From Streptomyces lacrimifluminis (lineage in GTDB: Bacteria; Actinomycetota; Actinomycetes; Streptomycetales; Streptomycetaceae): a DNA stretch of 64,000 nt. This document shows, one piece after another, positions 54,149 to 62,078 of the stretch. The stretch spans positions 248,001 through 312,000 of the forward strand of contig NZ_BMMU01000001.1 in assembly GCF_014646095.1 (NCBI RefSeq). The letters are read 5' to 3'. Each line of letters begins with the position of its first letter. Position 1 is the first letter of the stretch. A program made the position numbers and the translations under genes. Under the pieces are notes generated by a model. That model did no database searches. It was not told the DNA's origin and saw only the letters and a list, made by a program, of their open reading frames with translations.

Positions 54149-55276
54149 TTACGCGTGCCCGGTGAACAGGTCGACCAGGCTGTGGGGCGCGTTGTCGCCG
54201 TAGAGCACCTCGTGGAGCTGGTTGCCGTCGGCGGCGGCAGTGGCGCCGCGGGGGAACATGGCCTGCTCGTACTCGGTGAGGGCGGTCTCGATGTCGTCGG
54301 GGTGGGCGGCGATGGCCCTGGCGAGTTCGGCGCCGTCGTACATGGCCAGGTTGGCGCCCTCGCCGTTCGGGATCGCGAGGTGGGCGGCGTCGCCGAGCAG
54401 GGTCACCCCCGGAACCCGGTCCCAGCGGTGCCCGACGGGCAGGGCGTTGAGGGGGCGCAGGACCGGCGCGGTCTCCCCTTCGGTGATCAGCGCGGTGAGT
54501 TCGGGCGCCCAGCCGTCGAACTCCTGCGTGATCCGTGCCGTGGCCGCGGCGGAGTCGGTGAAGTCGATGCCCGCGAACCAGCCCCGCGCCTCGGTGAGCA
54601 TCACGTAGGTGTGCAGGGTGCCGCCGCTCTCGCGGTGGGCCCCGAGGCCCTTTCCCGGCGCGAGCGCGAACAGTGCCCCGCCGCCGACCGTCTTCGCGTG
54701 GGCCGGGTGCCGGGTGTCGCTGTCGAACAGATAGGTCTCGACGAGCGACATGCCGGTGTACTCGGGTGTCGCGTCGGAGAGCAGCGGCCGGACGCGGGAC
54801 CAGGCGCCGTCCGCGCCGACGAGCAGGCCCGTGGTGAGGGTGGTGCCGTCGGTGAAGGTCACCTCGTGGCGGCCGTCGCCGAGGGTGCGGGTACCGCCGA
54901 CCTTGTGTCCCCACCGGACGGTGCCGGGCGGGAGCGAGTCGAGCAGCAGCTGTCGCAGCTCGCCGCGCTGCACCTCGGGGCGGCCCCCCGTACCGTCGTC
55001 GGCCTGTTCGAACAGGACGGTGCCGTCCCGGTCGAGGATCCGCGTCGCCTCGCGGCCCTCCAGAACGAGACCGCGGAACTCGTCGAACAGGCCGGCCTCC
55101 TTGAGGGCGAGCTGGCCGTCGTGTTCGTGGATGTCGAGCATCCCGCCCTGTGCGCGGGCGGTCGGGGAGGGCTCGGCCTCGTAGACCGTCGCCGGGATGC
55201 CGTGGACGTGGAGGGCGCGGGCGAGGGTCAGTCCGCCGAGTCCGGCGCCGATGATCGTGACGTCAGGGGTGGTCAT
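54149..55276 (-). CDS. FAD-dependent monooxygenase, TetX-like
   Basis: A 375-residue class A flavoprotein hydroxylase. VTIIGAGLGGLTLARALHVH is the FAD fold, AQGGMLDIHEHDGQLALKEA strongly resembles the TetX substrate/flavin region, LLVGADGAWSRVRPLL is the DG motif, and VTLLGDAAHLAIPNGEGANL the GD motif. TetX relatives hydroxylate tetracyclines and related phenols with NADPH and O2; the actual substrate here is unknown. The ATG at 55276 after AAGGAG is used rather than an upstream in-frame codon. It is divergent from its probable TetR repressor with three operator copies between them. Confidence 0.88.
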   Translation of the reverse strand: MTTPDVTIIGAGLGGLTLARALHVHGIPATVYEAEPSPTARAQGGMLDIHEHDGQLALKEAGLFDEFRGLVLEGREATRILDRDGTVLFEQADDGTGGRPEVQRGELRQLLLDSLPPGTVRWGHKVGGTRTLGDGRHEVTFTDGTTLTTGLLVGADGAWSRVRPLLSDATPEYTGMSLVETYLFDSDTRHPAHAKTVGGGALFALAPGKGLGAHRESGGTLHTYVMLTEARGWFAGIDFTDSAAATARITQEFDGWAPELTALITEGETAPVLRPLNALPVGHRWDRVPGVTLLGDAAHLAIPNGEGANLAMYDGAELARAIAAHPDDIETALTEYEQAMFPRGATAAADGNQLHEVLYGDNAPHSLVDLFTGHA

Positions 55277-55317
55277 GGTGGTGGCTCCTTGTGTGTCGCG
55301 GTCTGCGGGGGCATCTA

Positions 55318-55393
55318 TGGAACGTCGTTCCAATGCCTTCGGGCGTCAGCCTGGAACGTTGTTCCAGAGTTGTCAAGCTGGAACGACGTTCCA
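55318..55393. promoter_or_regulatory. Three copies of a 15-bp TetR operator
   Basis: TGGAACGTCGTTCCA (55318-55332), TGGAACGTTGTTCCA (55352-55366) and TGGAACGACGTTCCA (55379-55393). All have 6-bp or longer perfect inverted arms (TGGAAC/GTTCCA) around 3 nt. They cover the whole gap between the divergent TetX-like and TetR genes. Confidence 0.85.
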
Positions 55394-55414
55394 GGCGTGT
55401 GCCAAAATGGCCGG

Positions 55415-56101
55415 ATGGCTGCAAGCAGGGCACGTCGTCCGGAGCGACGGGAGGAGCCGCTCTCCCGGGAGCGCATCGTCGAGGCGGCGATCGGGCTGCT
55501 CGACGAGTCGGGCGAGGGCGGGCTCACGTTCCGGGCGCTGGCCCGGCGCCTCGCCACGGGGCCCGGTGCGATCTACTGGCACGTCACGGGCAAGGACGAA
55601 CTCCTCGGCGCCGCCACCGACGCCGTCGTCACCGGCGCGATGACCGCCGCCACGGCCACGGCCACCGCCGGTGCGACGCCGCGGGAAGCGGTCCGTTCCC
55701 TCGCGGTCGGCGTGTTCGACGCGATCGACGCCCACCCGTGGATCGGCACCCAACTCGCCCGCGCCCCCGCGCAGTCGCCGCTGCTGCGGATCTTCGAGCA
55801 CCTCGGGCGTCAGGTCCAGGCGCTCGGGGTGCCCCAGGCCGCCCACTTCACCGCCGCGTCCGCGCTGCTGAACTACATCCTCGGCGTGGGCGGCCAGAAC
55901 GCGGCCAACGCCCTCGAACGCCGGCCGGACACGACCCGGGCCGAGTTCCTGGACACCGTCTCGACCTCCTGGGCGAACCTCGATGCCGACGAGTACGCGT
56001 TCACCCGAAGCGTCGCGGACCAGCTACGGGATCACGACGACCGGGAGGAGTTCCTGGCGGGGGTCGACCTCATCGTCGCCGGGATCACCGCGCTGCGGTG
56101 A
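55415..56101 (+). CDS. TetR-family repressor of the TetX-like gene
   Basis: A 228-residue TetR protein. RERIVEAAIGLLDESGEGGL, FRALARRLATGPGAIYWHVT and GKDELLGAATDAVV form the HTH, and the C-terminal domain (AHPWIGTQLARAPAQSPLL, LNYILGVGGQNAAN) is TetR/TetR_C-like, the subclass sensing tetracyclines and similar polyketides. It starts 22 nt after the last operator copy, so it is probably autoregulated and controls the divergent monooxygenase. Confidence 0.9.
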   Translation: MAASRARRPERREEPLSRERIVEAAIGLLDESGEGGLTFRALARRLATGPGAIYWHVTGKDELLGAATDAVVTGAMTAATATATAGATPREAVRSLAVGVFDAIDAHPWIGTQLARAPAQSPLLRIFEHLGRQVQALGVPQAAHFTAASALLNYILGVGGQNAANALERRPDTTRAEFLDTVSTSWANLDADEYAFTRSVADQLRDHDDREEFLAGVDLIVAGITALR

Positions 56102-56161
56102 ACCGGTGTCCGCCTCCGGCGGGCCGAGCCGAGGGAGGGGCGCCCGGCGGGGGGAGGGGCC

Positions 56162-56689
56162 TCAGTCGCGGTCACTGTCGCCGGGGTCGACGGCATGCAT
56201 GGCGCGCGGGCCGACGCCGCCGGGGTCGATGGCGTGCAGGACGCGCTGGCCGATGTGGGCGAGCTGCTTGACCTGCGCCTTCGTCAGGGGGTCGAACACC
56301 AGTCGGCGCACTTCCGCGACATGGCCGGGAGCCGCGCTGACGATCCTCTCGTACCCCTCGTCGGTCAGGGTGGCCAGGGTGTAGCGGCCGTCGTCCGGGT
56401 CGGGGCGGCGGTGGGCGTACCCCTTGCGTTCGAGGCGGGCCACGACCTGGGAGAGGCGGGAGAGCGAGCCCTCGGCGTACAGGGCGAGCACGCTCATGCG
56501 CAGGGCCCGCTGCGGCGACTCCGACAGCGCTGCCATCACCCCGTACTCGAAGTGCGTCAGCCCTTCCTCGCGCAGTTGCGCGTCGAGCGCGTGTTCAAGG
56601 CGCCGCATGATGCCGACCAGGCCGAGCCAGGCGCGGCGCTCCTCCTCGTCGAGCCAGCGGGGCGCCTCGTCGGTCGGGGTGTTCGTCAT
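56162..56689 (-). CDS. MarR-family regulator
   Basis: A 175-residue winged-helix MarR protein. RRAWLGLVGIMRRLEHALDA, EEGLTHFEYGVMAALSESPQ, and AEGSLSRLSQVVARLERKGY followed by DGRYTLATLTDEGYERI (wing) are typical. It probably acts as a dimeric repressor. The ATG at 56689 lies just after GGAGGG (short spacing); an in-frame TTG is 9 nt upstream. It is divergent from a small membrane protein gene, with repeated TTGAAG elements between. Confidence 0.88.
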   Translation of the reverse strand: MTNTPTDEAPRWLDEEERRAWLGLVGIMRRLEHALDAQLREEGLTHFEYGVMAALSESPQRALRMSVLALYAEGSLSRLSQVVARLERKGYAHRRPDPDDGRYTLATLTDEGYERIVSAAPGHVAEVRRLVFDPLTKAQVKQLAHIGQRVLHAIDPGGVGPRAMHAVDPGDSDRD

Positions 56690-56708
56690 GCCCTCCAATG
56701 TACCGAGG

Positions 56709-56795
56709 CTTCAAGCGTGAAGTGAATCCAACCTTCTTTTCACTTGAAGCTTGAAGTTATTGCGGCTAGTTTCGACTTAACGCTTGAAGTGACTT
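56709..56795. promoter_or_regulatory. Repeated TTGAAG elements, likely MarR operators
   Basis: The inverted repeat CTTCAAGCGTGAAG (56709-56722), direct repeats CTTGAAGCTTGAAG near 56743-56756 and CGCTTGAAGTGA near 56781-56792 share the core CTTGAAG on one or other strand. They lie between the divergent MarR and membrane-protein genes. Confidence 0.6.
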
Positions 56796-56862
56796 CCCGG
56801 GGTGTCGAGCAGCATTGACACCTTGGCGACCCCATGACGACCCCTTGATTCGGAGAAACATC

Positions 56863-57291
56863 ATGAGCGGACAGCTCGCCACGCACCCGGCCCGCCCGGG
56901 CGCCCTCGTCGTCGCCGGCGGTCTGGTCGGCACCGCCGTCGTCGCCGTGGCCGTCAACGCCGTCATCGCCGCGATAGCCCACGCCGCCGGCGCCTCGGAC
57001 GATTTCCAGCCCCTCCAACTGGGCGCCTACGCGGTCTTCACCGTCTTCGGTGTCCTGGCCGCCGCCGGCGCCTGGGCGATCATCCGGGCCCGTGCGTCGC
57101 ATCCCGCCCGGCTGCTGCGCACCCTCGTCCCCGTTGTCGTGCTCGTCAGCCTGATCCCGGACGTCATGGTCGGTGTCTCCGACAGCCAGGCCGGTACCAG
57201 CTGGGGGGCCGTCATCGCCCTGATGATCATGCACGTCGCTGTCGCCGCCGTCGCCGTCCCCGCCTTCCGGCGGCTTCTGCCCCTCGGGTGA
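56863..57291 (+). CDS. Small four-helix membrane protein (DUF6069-like)
   Basis: A 142-residue integral membrane protein with four transmembrane segments (first GALVVAGGLVGTAVVAVAVN, last IALMIMHVAVAAVAVPAFRR) and short loops, containing FQPLQLGAYAVFTVFGVLAA. It resembles the DUF6069 group; no function known. CGGAGAAA precedes the ATG at 56863. It is controlled presumably by the divergent MarR protein. Confidence 0.8.
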   Translation: MSGQLATHPARPGALVVAGGLVGTAVVAVAVNAVIAAIAHAAGASDDFQPLQLGAYAVFTVFGVLAAAGAWAIIRARASHPARLLRTLVPVVVLVSLIPDVMVGVSDSQAGTSWGAVIALMIMHVAVAAVAVPAFRRLLPLG

Positions 57292-57371
57292 CGTCCCGTG
57301 GGCGGCGCGGAAGCCTCGGGTGAGGCCGGAGGGACGGCGCGGGTAGCCCCGGCGGGCGGCGGTCGTGTGCT

Positions 57372-57953
57372 CTACGGAGCCACGGTGCTCTCCGGTGCCG
57401 CCGTGGTCCCGTCCGCGCTCGCCGACGGCGCGATCCCCGCCAGGGTCGGCGGTGCCGAAGCCGCGGGTGTGGGCATTGGCGACTCCTCGTACGAGGAGTC
57501 GGACGCTTCGTCGGGTGCCTGGCTGGGGGTGTTGAGTCCCTCGGTGGGTTCTTCGCCCGGGGTGCTGGGGTCGGTGGTGGCGGGATCGGACGGTCGCGGT
57601 GTGGCGGGCGCGGGCGTCGGCGAGTGGTCGGCGGGGGGTGTCGCCGGGCTCGTCGGGACCGGCGGGGCCTGGGGGACCGTGGGAGAGCGGGGATTCTCGG
57701 CCGTCGTCAGGCTCAGGGGCAGGGCGATGAGGGCGGCGACGGCGCAGGCCATGCCCACTCCGGCCGCCGCGCGGGTCCGGCGGCGCCGGGTCGCGGTGCG
57801 GCGGATCTCCTCGAAGCGGCCCTGGGGCGCGCCCAGGTAGGCGGGGTCGGGGCCGAGGAGGACCAGGAGAGGGTCGTCGGGGTCGTGGCCCGGGGCGGTG
57901 GGGTCGATCGGTCCGAATGCCGGGTCTTCGTCGTCGTCAAAGCGTGTGGTCAA
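57372..57953 (-). CDS. Single-pass membrane protein with Pro/Thr-rich outer part, putative anti-sigma
   Basis: A 193-residue protein. The acidic N-terminal 65 residues (cytoplasmic), the basic RRTATRRRRTRAAAG and one transmembrane segment (VGMACAVAALIALPLSLTTA) precede about 100 residues rich in Pro, Thr, Ser and Ala (TPAPATPRPSDPATTDPST). I recognise no domain. It overlaps the ECF sigma gene by 17 nt, the position usually taken by an anti-sigma factor, but no ASD or zinc motif is visible. Last gene of the sortase/sigma operon. Confidence 0.75.
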   Translation of the reverse strand: MTTRFDDDEDPAFGPIDPTAPGHDPDDPLLVLLGPDPAYLGAPQGRFEEIRRTATRRRRTRAAAGVGMACAVAALIALPLSLTTAENPRSPTVPQAPPVPTSPATPPADHSPTPAPATPRPSDPATTDPSTPGEEPTEGLNTPSQAPDEASDSSYEESPMPTPAASAPPTLAGIAPSASADGTTAAPESTVAP

Positions 57954-58536
57954 GGCTTTTCCTCAGGTGGGCGCGGAGTAGTTCACGGGCCGCGTGGAGG
58001 TCGGCCTTGATGGTTCCTTCCTTACGTCCGGTCAGTGCGGACACTTCCCGGATGGGCATGTCAGCGTAGTAGTGGAGGAGGATCGGGACGCGCAGTCGTT
58101 CCGGCAGCGACTGCACCAGCAGGCGGACGGACGGGTCCGACGGCTCGGTGTGGGTGCGCAGCGCCGCTTCCGTGGTCACGTGCCGCATGGCCCTGCGCTC
58201 GCGTTCCATCTTGCGCCAGTGGTCCCGGACGATGTTGGCCGCCGTCACGTAGAGGAAGCCGCGCGGCTCCTCCACCGACGTCCAGCGCGCCCACAGGCGG
58301 GTGAACGCCTCCGAGGCGATCTCGTGGGCCGTCTCGTCGTCGTCGACAAGACGGCGGCACCAGCCGGCCAGGCGCGGGTAGAGGGCGGCGAACAGCTCGG
58401 ACGCTGCCTTGTCGCGGGACCGTTTCAACGCTCTCCATGGTGCTGTTGCCACGGGTGTGGCACTCGTGGGGGAGGACGACGGGCCGGCGGCGTACGTTCC
58501 GGCGGCCCGCCATCCTTTGTGTTCCAGCGTGCTCAC
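57937..58536 (-). CDS. ECF-type sigma factor in the sortase operon
   Basis: A 199-residue sigma-70 family protein. ELFAALYPRLAGWCRRLVDD, EIASEAFTRLWARWTSVEEP and FLYVTAANIVRDHWRKMERE form region 2; SLPERLRVPILLHYYADMPI and REVSALTGRKEGTIKADLHA form region 4. The GTG at 58536 overlaps the sortase stop (GTGA). An N-terminal 40-residue leader precedes region 2. It may control transcription of the surface-protein/sortase genes themselves. Confidence 0.88.
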   Translation of the reverse strand: MSTLEHKGWRAAGTYAAGPSSSPTSATPVATAPWRALKRSRDKAASELFAALYPRLAGWCRRLVDDDETAHEIASEAFTRLWARWTSVEEPRGFLYVTAANIVRDHWRKMERERRAMRHVTTEAALRTHTEPSDPSVRLLVQSLPERLRVPILLHYYADMPIREVSALTGRKEGTIKADLHAARELLRAHLRKSLDHTL

Positions 58537-59174
58537 GGGCTCGTGGACGACGTCAGCGCGGCGAAGGCGATCACGTTGTCGAGGTAGCCGTTCTCGTCCC
58601 GGGGGCCGCCGCACGTGATGAGCCGCAGCTCCGGACGGTCCACGTTCCCGTAGACGTCGTCCACCGGGAAGTCGGCCTTGGCCACCGTCCGCAGGGAGGT
58701 GACCGTGAACTCGGTCTCCGTGCCGTTCTCCAGGCGCGCCACGATCTTCTCGCCCCGGCGCAGCCGCGTGAGGTCGTGGAAGACACCGTCCCCGTACTCG
58801 CCGACCGTGACATGTCCGAGGATCACCGACGGGCCGGTCTGACCCGGCGTGGGCGAGTGCTCGTACCAGCCGGCCTGGTCGTGGTCGGTGAGCGGAGGGA
58901 CCTGGACCGTGCCGTCGGACGCCAGTCCCAGCCGCATGACCGGGGTGTCGACCCCGAGGGCCGGTATCCGCAGCCGGACGGGGGCCGAACGGCCCACCGC
59001 ACGCGCGGACTTCGCGGAGGTGCGGTTACCGGTGGCCGACTGCGTCGGGGTGGCGCCGGAGCTCGGGGTCCCCGACGTCCGTACGCCCTCGCCGCCGGAG
59101 GAACAGCCCACGAGCAGTGAGGCCGCGGCAGCCGTGGCTCCCGTGCCGAACGCGCGCCTGGAGAGCACGGTCAC
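58533..59174 (-). CDS. Class F sortase
   Basis: A 213-residue exported transpeptidase anchored by an N-terminal signal/lipobox-like segment (ASLLVGC). The sortase beta barrel (about 65-210) has VRLRIPALGVDTPVM, the catalytic His in VILGHVTVG, Cys in LITCGG, and DENGYLDNVIAFA with the downstream Asp/Asn pattern typical of class F. It should join a sorted surface protein to peptidoglycan or a pilus. Both ends overlap neighbouring genes (GTGA at each), indicating tight coupling with the putative substrate and the sigma factor. Confidence 0.9.
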   Translation of the reverse strand: MTVLSRRAFGTGATAAAASLLVGCSSGGEGVRTSGTPSSGATPTQSATGNRTSAKSARAVGRSAPVRLRIPALGVDTPVMRLGLASDGTVQVPPLTDHDQAGWYEHSPTPGQTGPSVILGHVTVGEYGDGVFHDLTRLRRGEKIVARLENGTETEFTVTSLRTVAKADFPVDDVYGNVDRPELRLITCGGPRDENGYLDNVIAFAALTSSTSP

Positions 59175-59560
59175 GCCCCGGTCGCCCGCCGACGGCGTAC
59201 GACGAACAGCGCGGCGCCGCCCAGGGCGAACGCGGCGGCAGCGCCCCCGCCGATCAGCGTCCCCGGCGTTCCGGAGTCCGTCGACGTCGGCGTCACGCCG
59301 GTGTCGGGCGCGCCCTTCGGAACCTCGGCGACCTGGGACGGCTCCTGGTTGGGGTCGGTGGTCGCGGCCTCGGAGGGCGCCAGGTCGGCCGGTGCCTGGG
59401 TCGGTGCGGTGCTCGGCTCCGGGGTGGCCTCGGTCGGCGCGACGGAGGGGGCCGGGGTCGGGCTTGTCCCGTCGGCGAACGCGGGGGCGGTGCCCGCCAG
59501 TACGGCGGTGGCCGCGAGTGCCACGGCGCTGAGGACGGTACGGCGCACGGTACGGCGCAT
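59171..59560 (-). CDS. Small Pro/Thr-rich cell-surface protein, likely sortase substrate
   Basis: A 129-residue secreted protein. Signal peptide MRRTVRRTVLSAVALAATAV (cleavage near AFA-DGT), about 70 residues rich in Pro/Thr/Ala/Glu, the sorting-like segment KGAPDTG, then a hydrophobic stretch (LIGGGAAAAFALGGAALFVV) and RRRR at the end. This is the layout of a sortase-anchored protein with a non-canonical APDTG motif. The first gene of the operon; the 192-nt region upstream (59561-59752) holds its promoter. The initial MRRTVRRTV is encoded by a 12-bp DNA duplication. Confidence 0.8.
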   Translation of the reverse strand: MRRTVRRTVLSAVALAATAVLAGTAPAFADGTSPTPAPSVAPTEATPEPSTAPTQAPADLAPSEAATTDPNQEPSQVAEVPKGAPDTGVTPTSTDSGTPGTLIGGGAAAAFALGGAALFVVRRRRATGA

Positions 59561-59752
59561 GGAATCGCTCTCTTTCGTCGGTCCGCCCCGAACCGCGCCC
59601 CGAAGAGGGCGGGTTGGGCTGGGCGGGCTATGTGACGGATCGAGCGGAGAGACGACTCGGCGGCCGGACAGGTTGTAAAGAGATGGCAAAGCCGTCAAGC
59701 GTGTCCAGAGGAATCAATGAGTTGCACAGCAGAAATCGGCGTAGTCGATCCA

Positions 59753-60409
59753 TTATCCGCCTGGGGTCACGAGCCCCGATTCGTACGCCACCACCACGGC
59801 CTGTGCCCTGCTGTCCAGGTCCAGTTTGGTCATCGTGCGGTTGAGGTGGGTCTTGACAGTTGCCTCGCTGATGTAGAGGCGGTGGGCGATCTCCGGGTTG
59901 GACAGTCCGCGGGCGATCAGTTTCAGGACCTCCAGTTCGCGGGCGGTCAACGCCTCCAGATCGGGGGGCTGTTCGCAGGCGGTCTGGCGGGCGTACGCCT
60001 CCACCAGGCGGCGGGTGACGCTGGGCGCGAAGAGCGCGTCACCACCGGCGACGGCGGTCACTGCGGCGAGCAGCCGCTCCGGGCCGGAGTCCTTGAGCAG
60101 AAACCCACAGGCTCCGGCGCGCAGCGCCCCGTACACGTACTCGTCGAGGTCGAAGGTGGTCAGCATCAGGATCCGGGGCGGGGGGTCGCCGGCCTCGGCG
60201 AGGATGCGTTCGGTGGCCTCGATGCCGTTCATGCCGGGCATCCGGACGTCCATCAGGATCACCTCGGGGGCGGTCTGGGCGGCCAGCTTCACGCCCTCCG
60301 CGCCGTCGCTCGCCTCGCCGACCACCTCGATGCCGGGTGCGGCACGCAGCAGTCCCACCAGGCCCGCCCGGATGAGGAACTGGTCGTCCACGACAAGCAC
60401 TGTGGTCAT
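59753..60409 (-). CDS. NarL/FixJ-type response regulator
   Basis: A 218-residue regulator. The receiver domain has VLVVDDQFLIRAGLVGLLR (acidic pair), VILMDVRMPGMNGIEATERI with the phosphorylated Asp, and ACGFLLKD with Lys. The C-terminal LuxR HTH has LTARELEVLKLIARGLSNPE and ISEATVKTHLNRTMTKL. It overlaps the sensor kinase by 4 nt. A perfect 20-bp palindrome upstream of the kinase gene (61598-61617) may be its binding site. Confidence 0.95.
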   Translation of the reverse strand: MTTVLVVDDQFLIRAGLVGLLRAAPGIEVVGEASDGAEGVKLAAQTAPEVILMDVRMPGMNGIEATERILAEAGDPPPRILMLTTFDLDEYVYGALRAGACGFLLKDSGPERLLAAVTAVAGGDALFAPSVTRRLVEAYARQTACEQPPDLEALTARELEVLKLIARGLSNPEIAHRLYISEATVKTHLNRTMTKLDLDSRAQAVVVAYESGLVTPGG

Positions 60410-61557
60410 GTGGTGGCGTCATCCCCCTGCTGTGCGGCCCGCGCGGAGGTCGGCAGGATCAGCCGCACGGCGAAGCCACCCTGGTCCTGCGGGCCGATGT
60501 CGATCTGCCCGCCATAGAGCTTGGCCCGCTCCCGCATGCCAAGCAAGCCGTGTCCGCCGCCGGTTCGCACTCTGTCTGGAATCACCCCCTCTCCGTCGTC
60601 CGTGACGGACACGGTCACCTGATGCGGCTCATACCTCAGCCGCACGTGCGCACTGGCGCCGGGCGCGTGCTTGAGGACGTTGGTGAGTGCCTCCTGCACC
60701 ACCCGGTAGGCGCACAGTTCCACGCCGGGTGCCAGGGGGCGCGGGGTGCCCTCGACGGTCAGGGTGACCGGGGTCCCGCCGGCGCGGACGCGTTCGGTCA
60801 CCTCGCTCAGGCGGGCCAGGCCCGGCATCGGGCCGGCGGGGGCACCGTCGTCGGCGGCGCGTAGCAGCATGAGCATGCGGCGCAGCTCGTCGAGAGCCTC
60901 CTTGCCGGTGGCTTCTATGGTGTCGAGCGCGGTACGTGTGGTCCTGCGGTCGGTGTCGAAGACGAACCGGGCGAGGCCGGCCTGCACGGAGATCACGGAC
61001 ATGTGGTGGGCGACCACGTCGTGCAGTTCACGGGCGATCCGACCTCGTTCCTCGGCCACCTCGCGCCGGGCCCGCTCGGCCTGTTCCCGGCGCAGCTGCC
61101 GGGCCAGCTCGGTCGAGCGGCGGGCGATGACGCCGAACCGCCACAGCATCGCCGGGTAGACCACGGCCTGTCCGGCGACGGACTCCCAGGAGTCGGTGTG
61201 GTTCACCGCAGCCGCGTAGATCCACATCCCGCCCATCAGCACCGCGCAGGGAACGGACACGCGCAGCCCCCGCAGCGAGGCGACGGTGTAGACGGCGAGC
61301 ATGGGACCGAAGCTGCACACCACGGGCCAGTAGCCGGCGGTGATGTACACCAGCCAGGTCGCGTGCACGACGCAGCAGACCACGACAGGGGCCGGGCCAC
61401 GGAGGACGAGCGGCAGGTGGACCAGGACCACCAGTGCGTAGGCGGTCGCGTCGAGCGGATTCTCTCCCTGGCGCGCGGCCTCCGGCCCCAGCAGTAGAGC
61501 CACACCGGTCAGCGCCGCCACGATCAGCGTGTCGACGGCGAGGGGGTGGATCCGCAT
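60406..61557 (-). CDS. Sensor histidine kinase (DesK/NarX-like)
   Basis: A 383-residue kinase with about four to five N-terminal transmembrane helices (1-145) and no large outer domain, the HisKA_3 H-box RGRIARELHDVVAHHMSVIS, and a HATPase with VQEALTNVLKHAPGASAHV and GGGHGLLGMRERAKLYGG. It probably senses a membrane-linked signal. The ATG at 61557 begins the first membrane-proximal segment; open sequence further upstream is ignored. Coupled to the response regulator by ATGA. Confidence 0.93.
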   Translation of the reverse strand: MRIHPLAVDTLIVAALTGVALLLGPEAARQGENPLDATAYALVVLVHLPLVLRGPAPVVVCCVVHATWLVYITAGYWPVVCSFGPMLAVYTVASLRGLRVSVPCAVLMGGMWIYAAAVNHTDSWESVAGQAVVYPAMLWRFGVIARRSTELARQLRREQAERARREVAEERGRIARELHDVVAHHMSVISVQAGLARFVFDTDRRTTRTALDTIEATGKEALDELRRMLMLLRAADDGAPAGPMPGLARLSEVTERVRAGGTPVTLTVEGTPRPLAPGVELCAYRVVQEALTNVLKHAPGASAHVRLRYEPHQVTVSVTDDGEGVIPDRVRTGGGHGLLGMRERAKLYGGQIDIGPQDQGGFAVRLILPTSARAAQQGDDATT

Positions 61558-61597
61558 CGCAGCAGCGTAAGGCCGGACCCGGCAGATGGGCGTCAAC

Positions 61598-61617
61598 CTT
61601 CCGCGGTACCGCGGAAG
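61598..61617. promoter_or_regulatory. 20-bp perfect palindrome upstream of the two-component genes
   Basis: CTTCCGCGGTACCGCGGAAG, 41 nt before the kinase start and 156 nt before the divergent secreted-protein gene. Strong operator candidate for autoregulation. Confidence 0.6.
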
Positions 61618-61772
61618 TTGCAGGAACCGCGCGCCTGCCACGCTGGGTCTGCTCGGAGTGCCAACCAGCGTGGGACGACGCCACATGCGGCCCGCCCGTA
61701 GCGTCTTGCACCAGCACCACGACGAGTCGGCTGACCACTGGCCGTCGCTTCCGAGAAGGGGAAACGGAACTC

Positions 61773-62078
61773 ATGAGGATACGTAGGACCTTCGCCCTCG
61801 CCACTGCGGCGGTCGCTCTCGGTGGCGGGCTTGCGCTCGCCCCTGCGGCCTCCGCCGCCTCCTCCGCCGAGACGGGCGCCCTGGCCATGTCCTGCTCGAC
61901 CAGCAAGATCAGCAACTACCGTGCGTCCGGCTGGTGCTCCGGCGGCAGGGACTGGCGCGTCGGCGTCAAGTGCACCGACGGCCAGCACTACTACTCCGGG
62001 ATCAGCAGTGGCCGCGGAACGAAGTACGCCGCCTGCGGCAACGGCAAGGTGACCCACTACTGGGTCGACCAGTGGTGA
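61773..62078 (+). CDS. Small secreted four-cysteine protein
   Basis: A 101-residue exported protein. Signal peptide MRIRRTFALATAAVALGGGL with cleavage near ASA-ASS leaves about 72 residues with four cysteines (SCSTSK, GWCSGG, VKCTDG, AACGNG), several Tyr/Trp and a C-terminal HYWVDQW, likely a disulphide-stabilised fold. I do not recognise a family. It is divergent from the sensor kinase operon across the 20-bp palindrome, so it may be its target or signal. GAAGGGGAA precedes the ATG. Confidence 0.75.
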   Translation: MRIRRTFALATAAVALGGGLALAPAASAASSAETGALAMSCSTSKISNYRASGWCSGGRDWRVGVKCTDGQHYYSGISSGRGTKYAACGNGKVTHYWVDQW

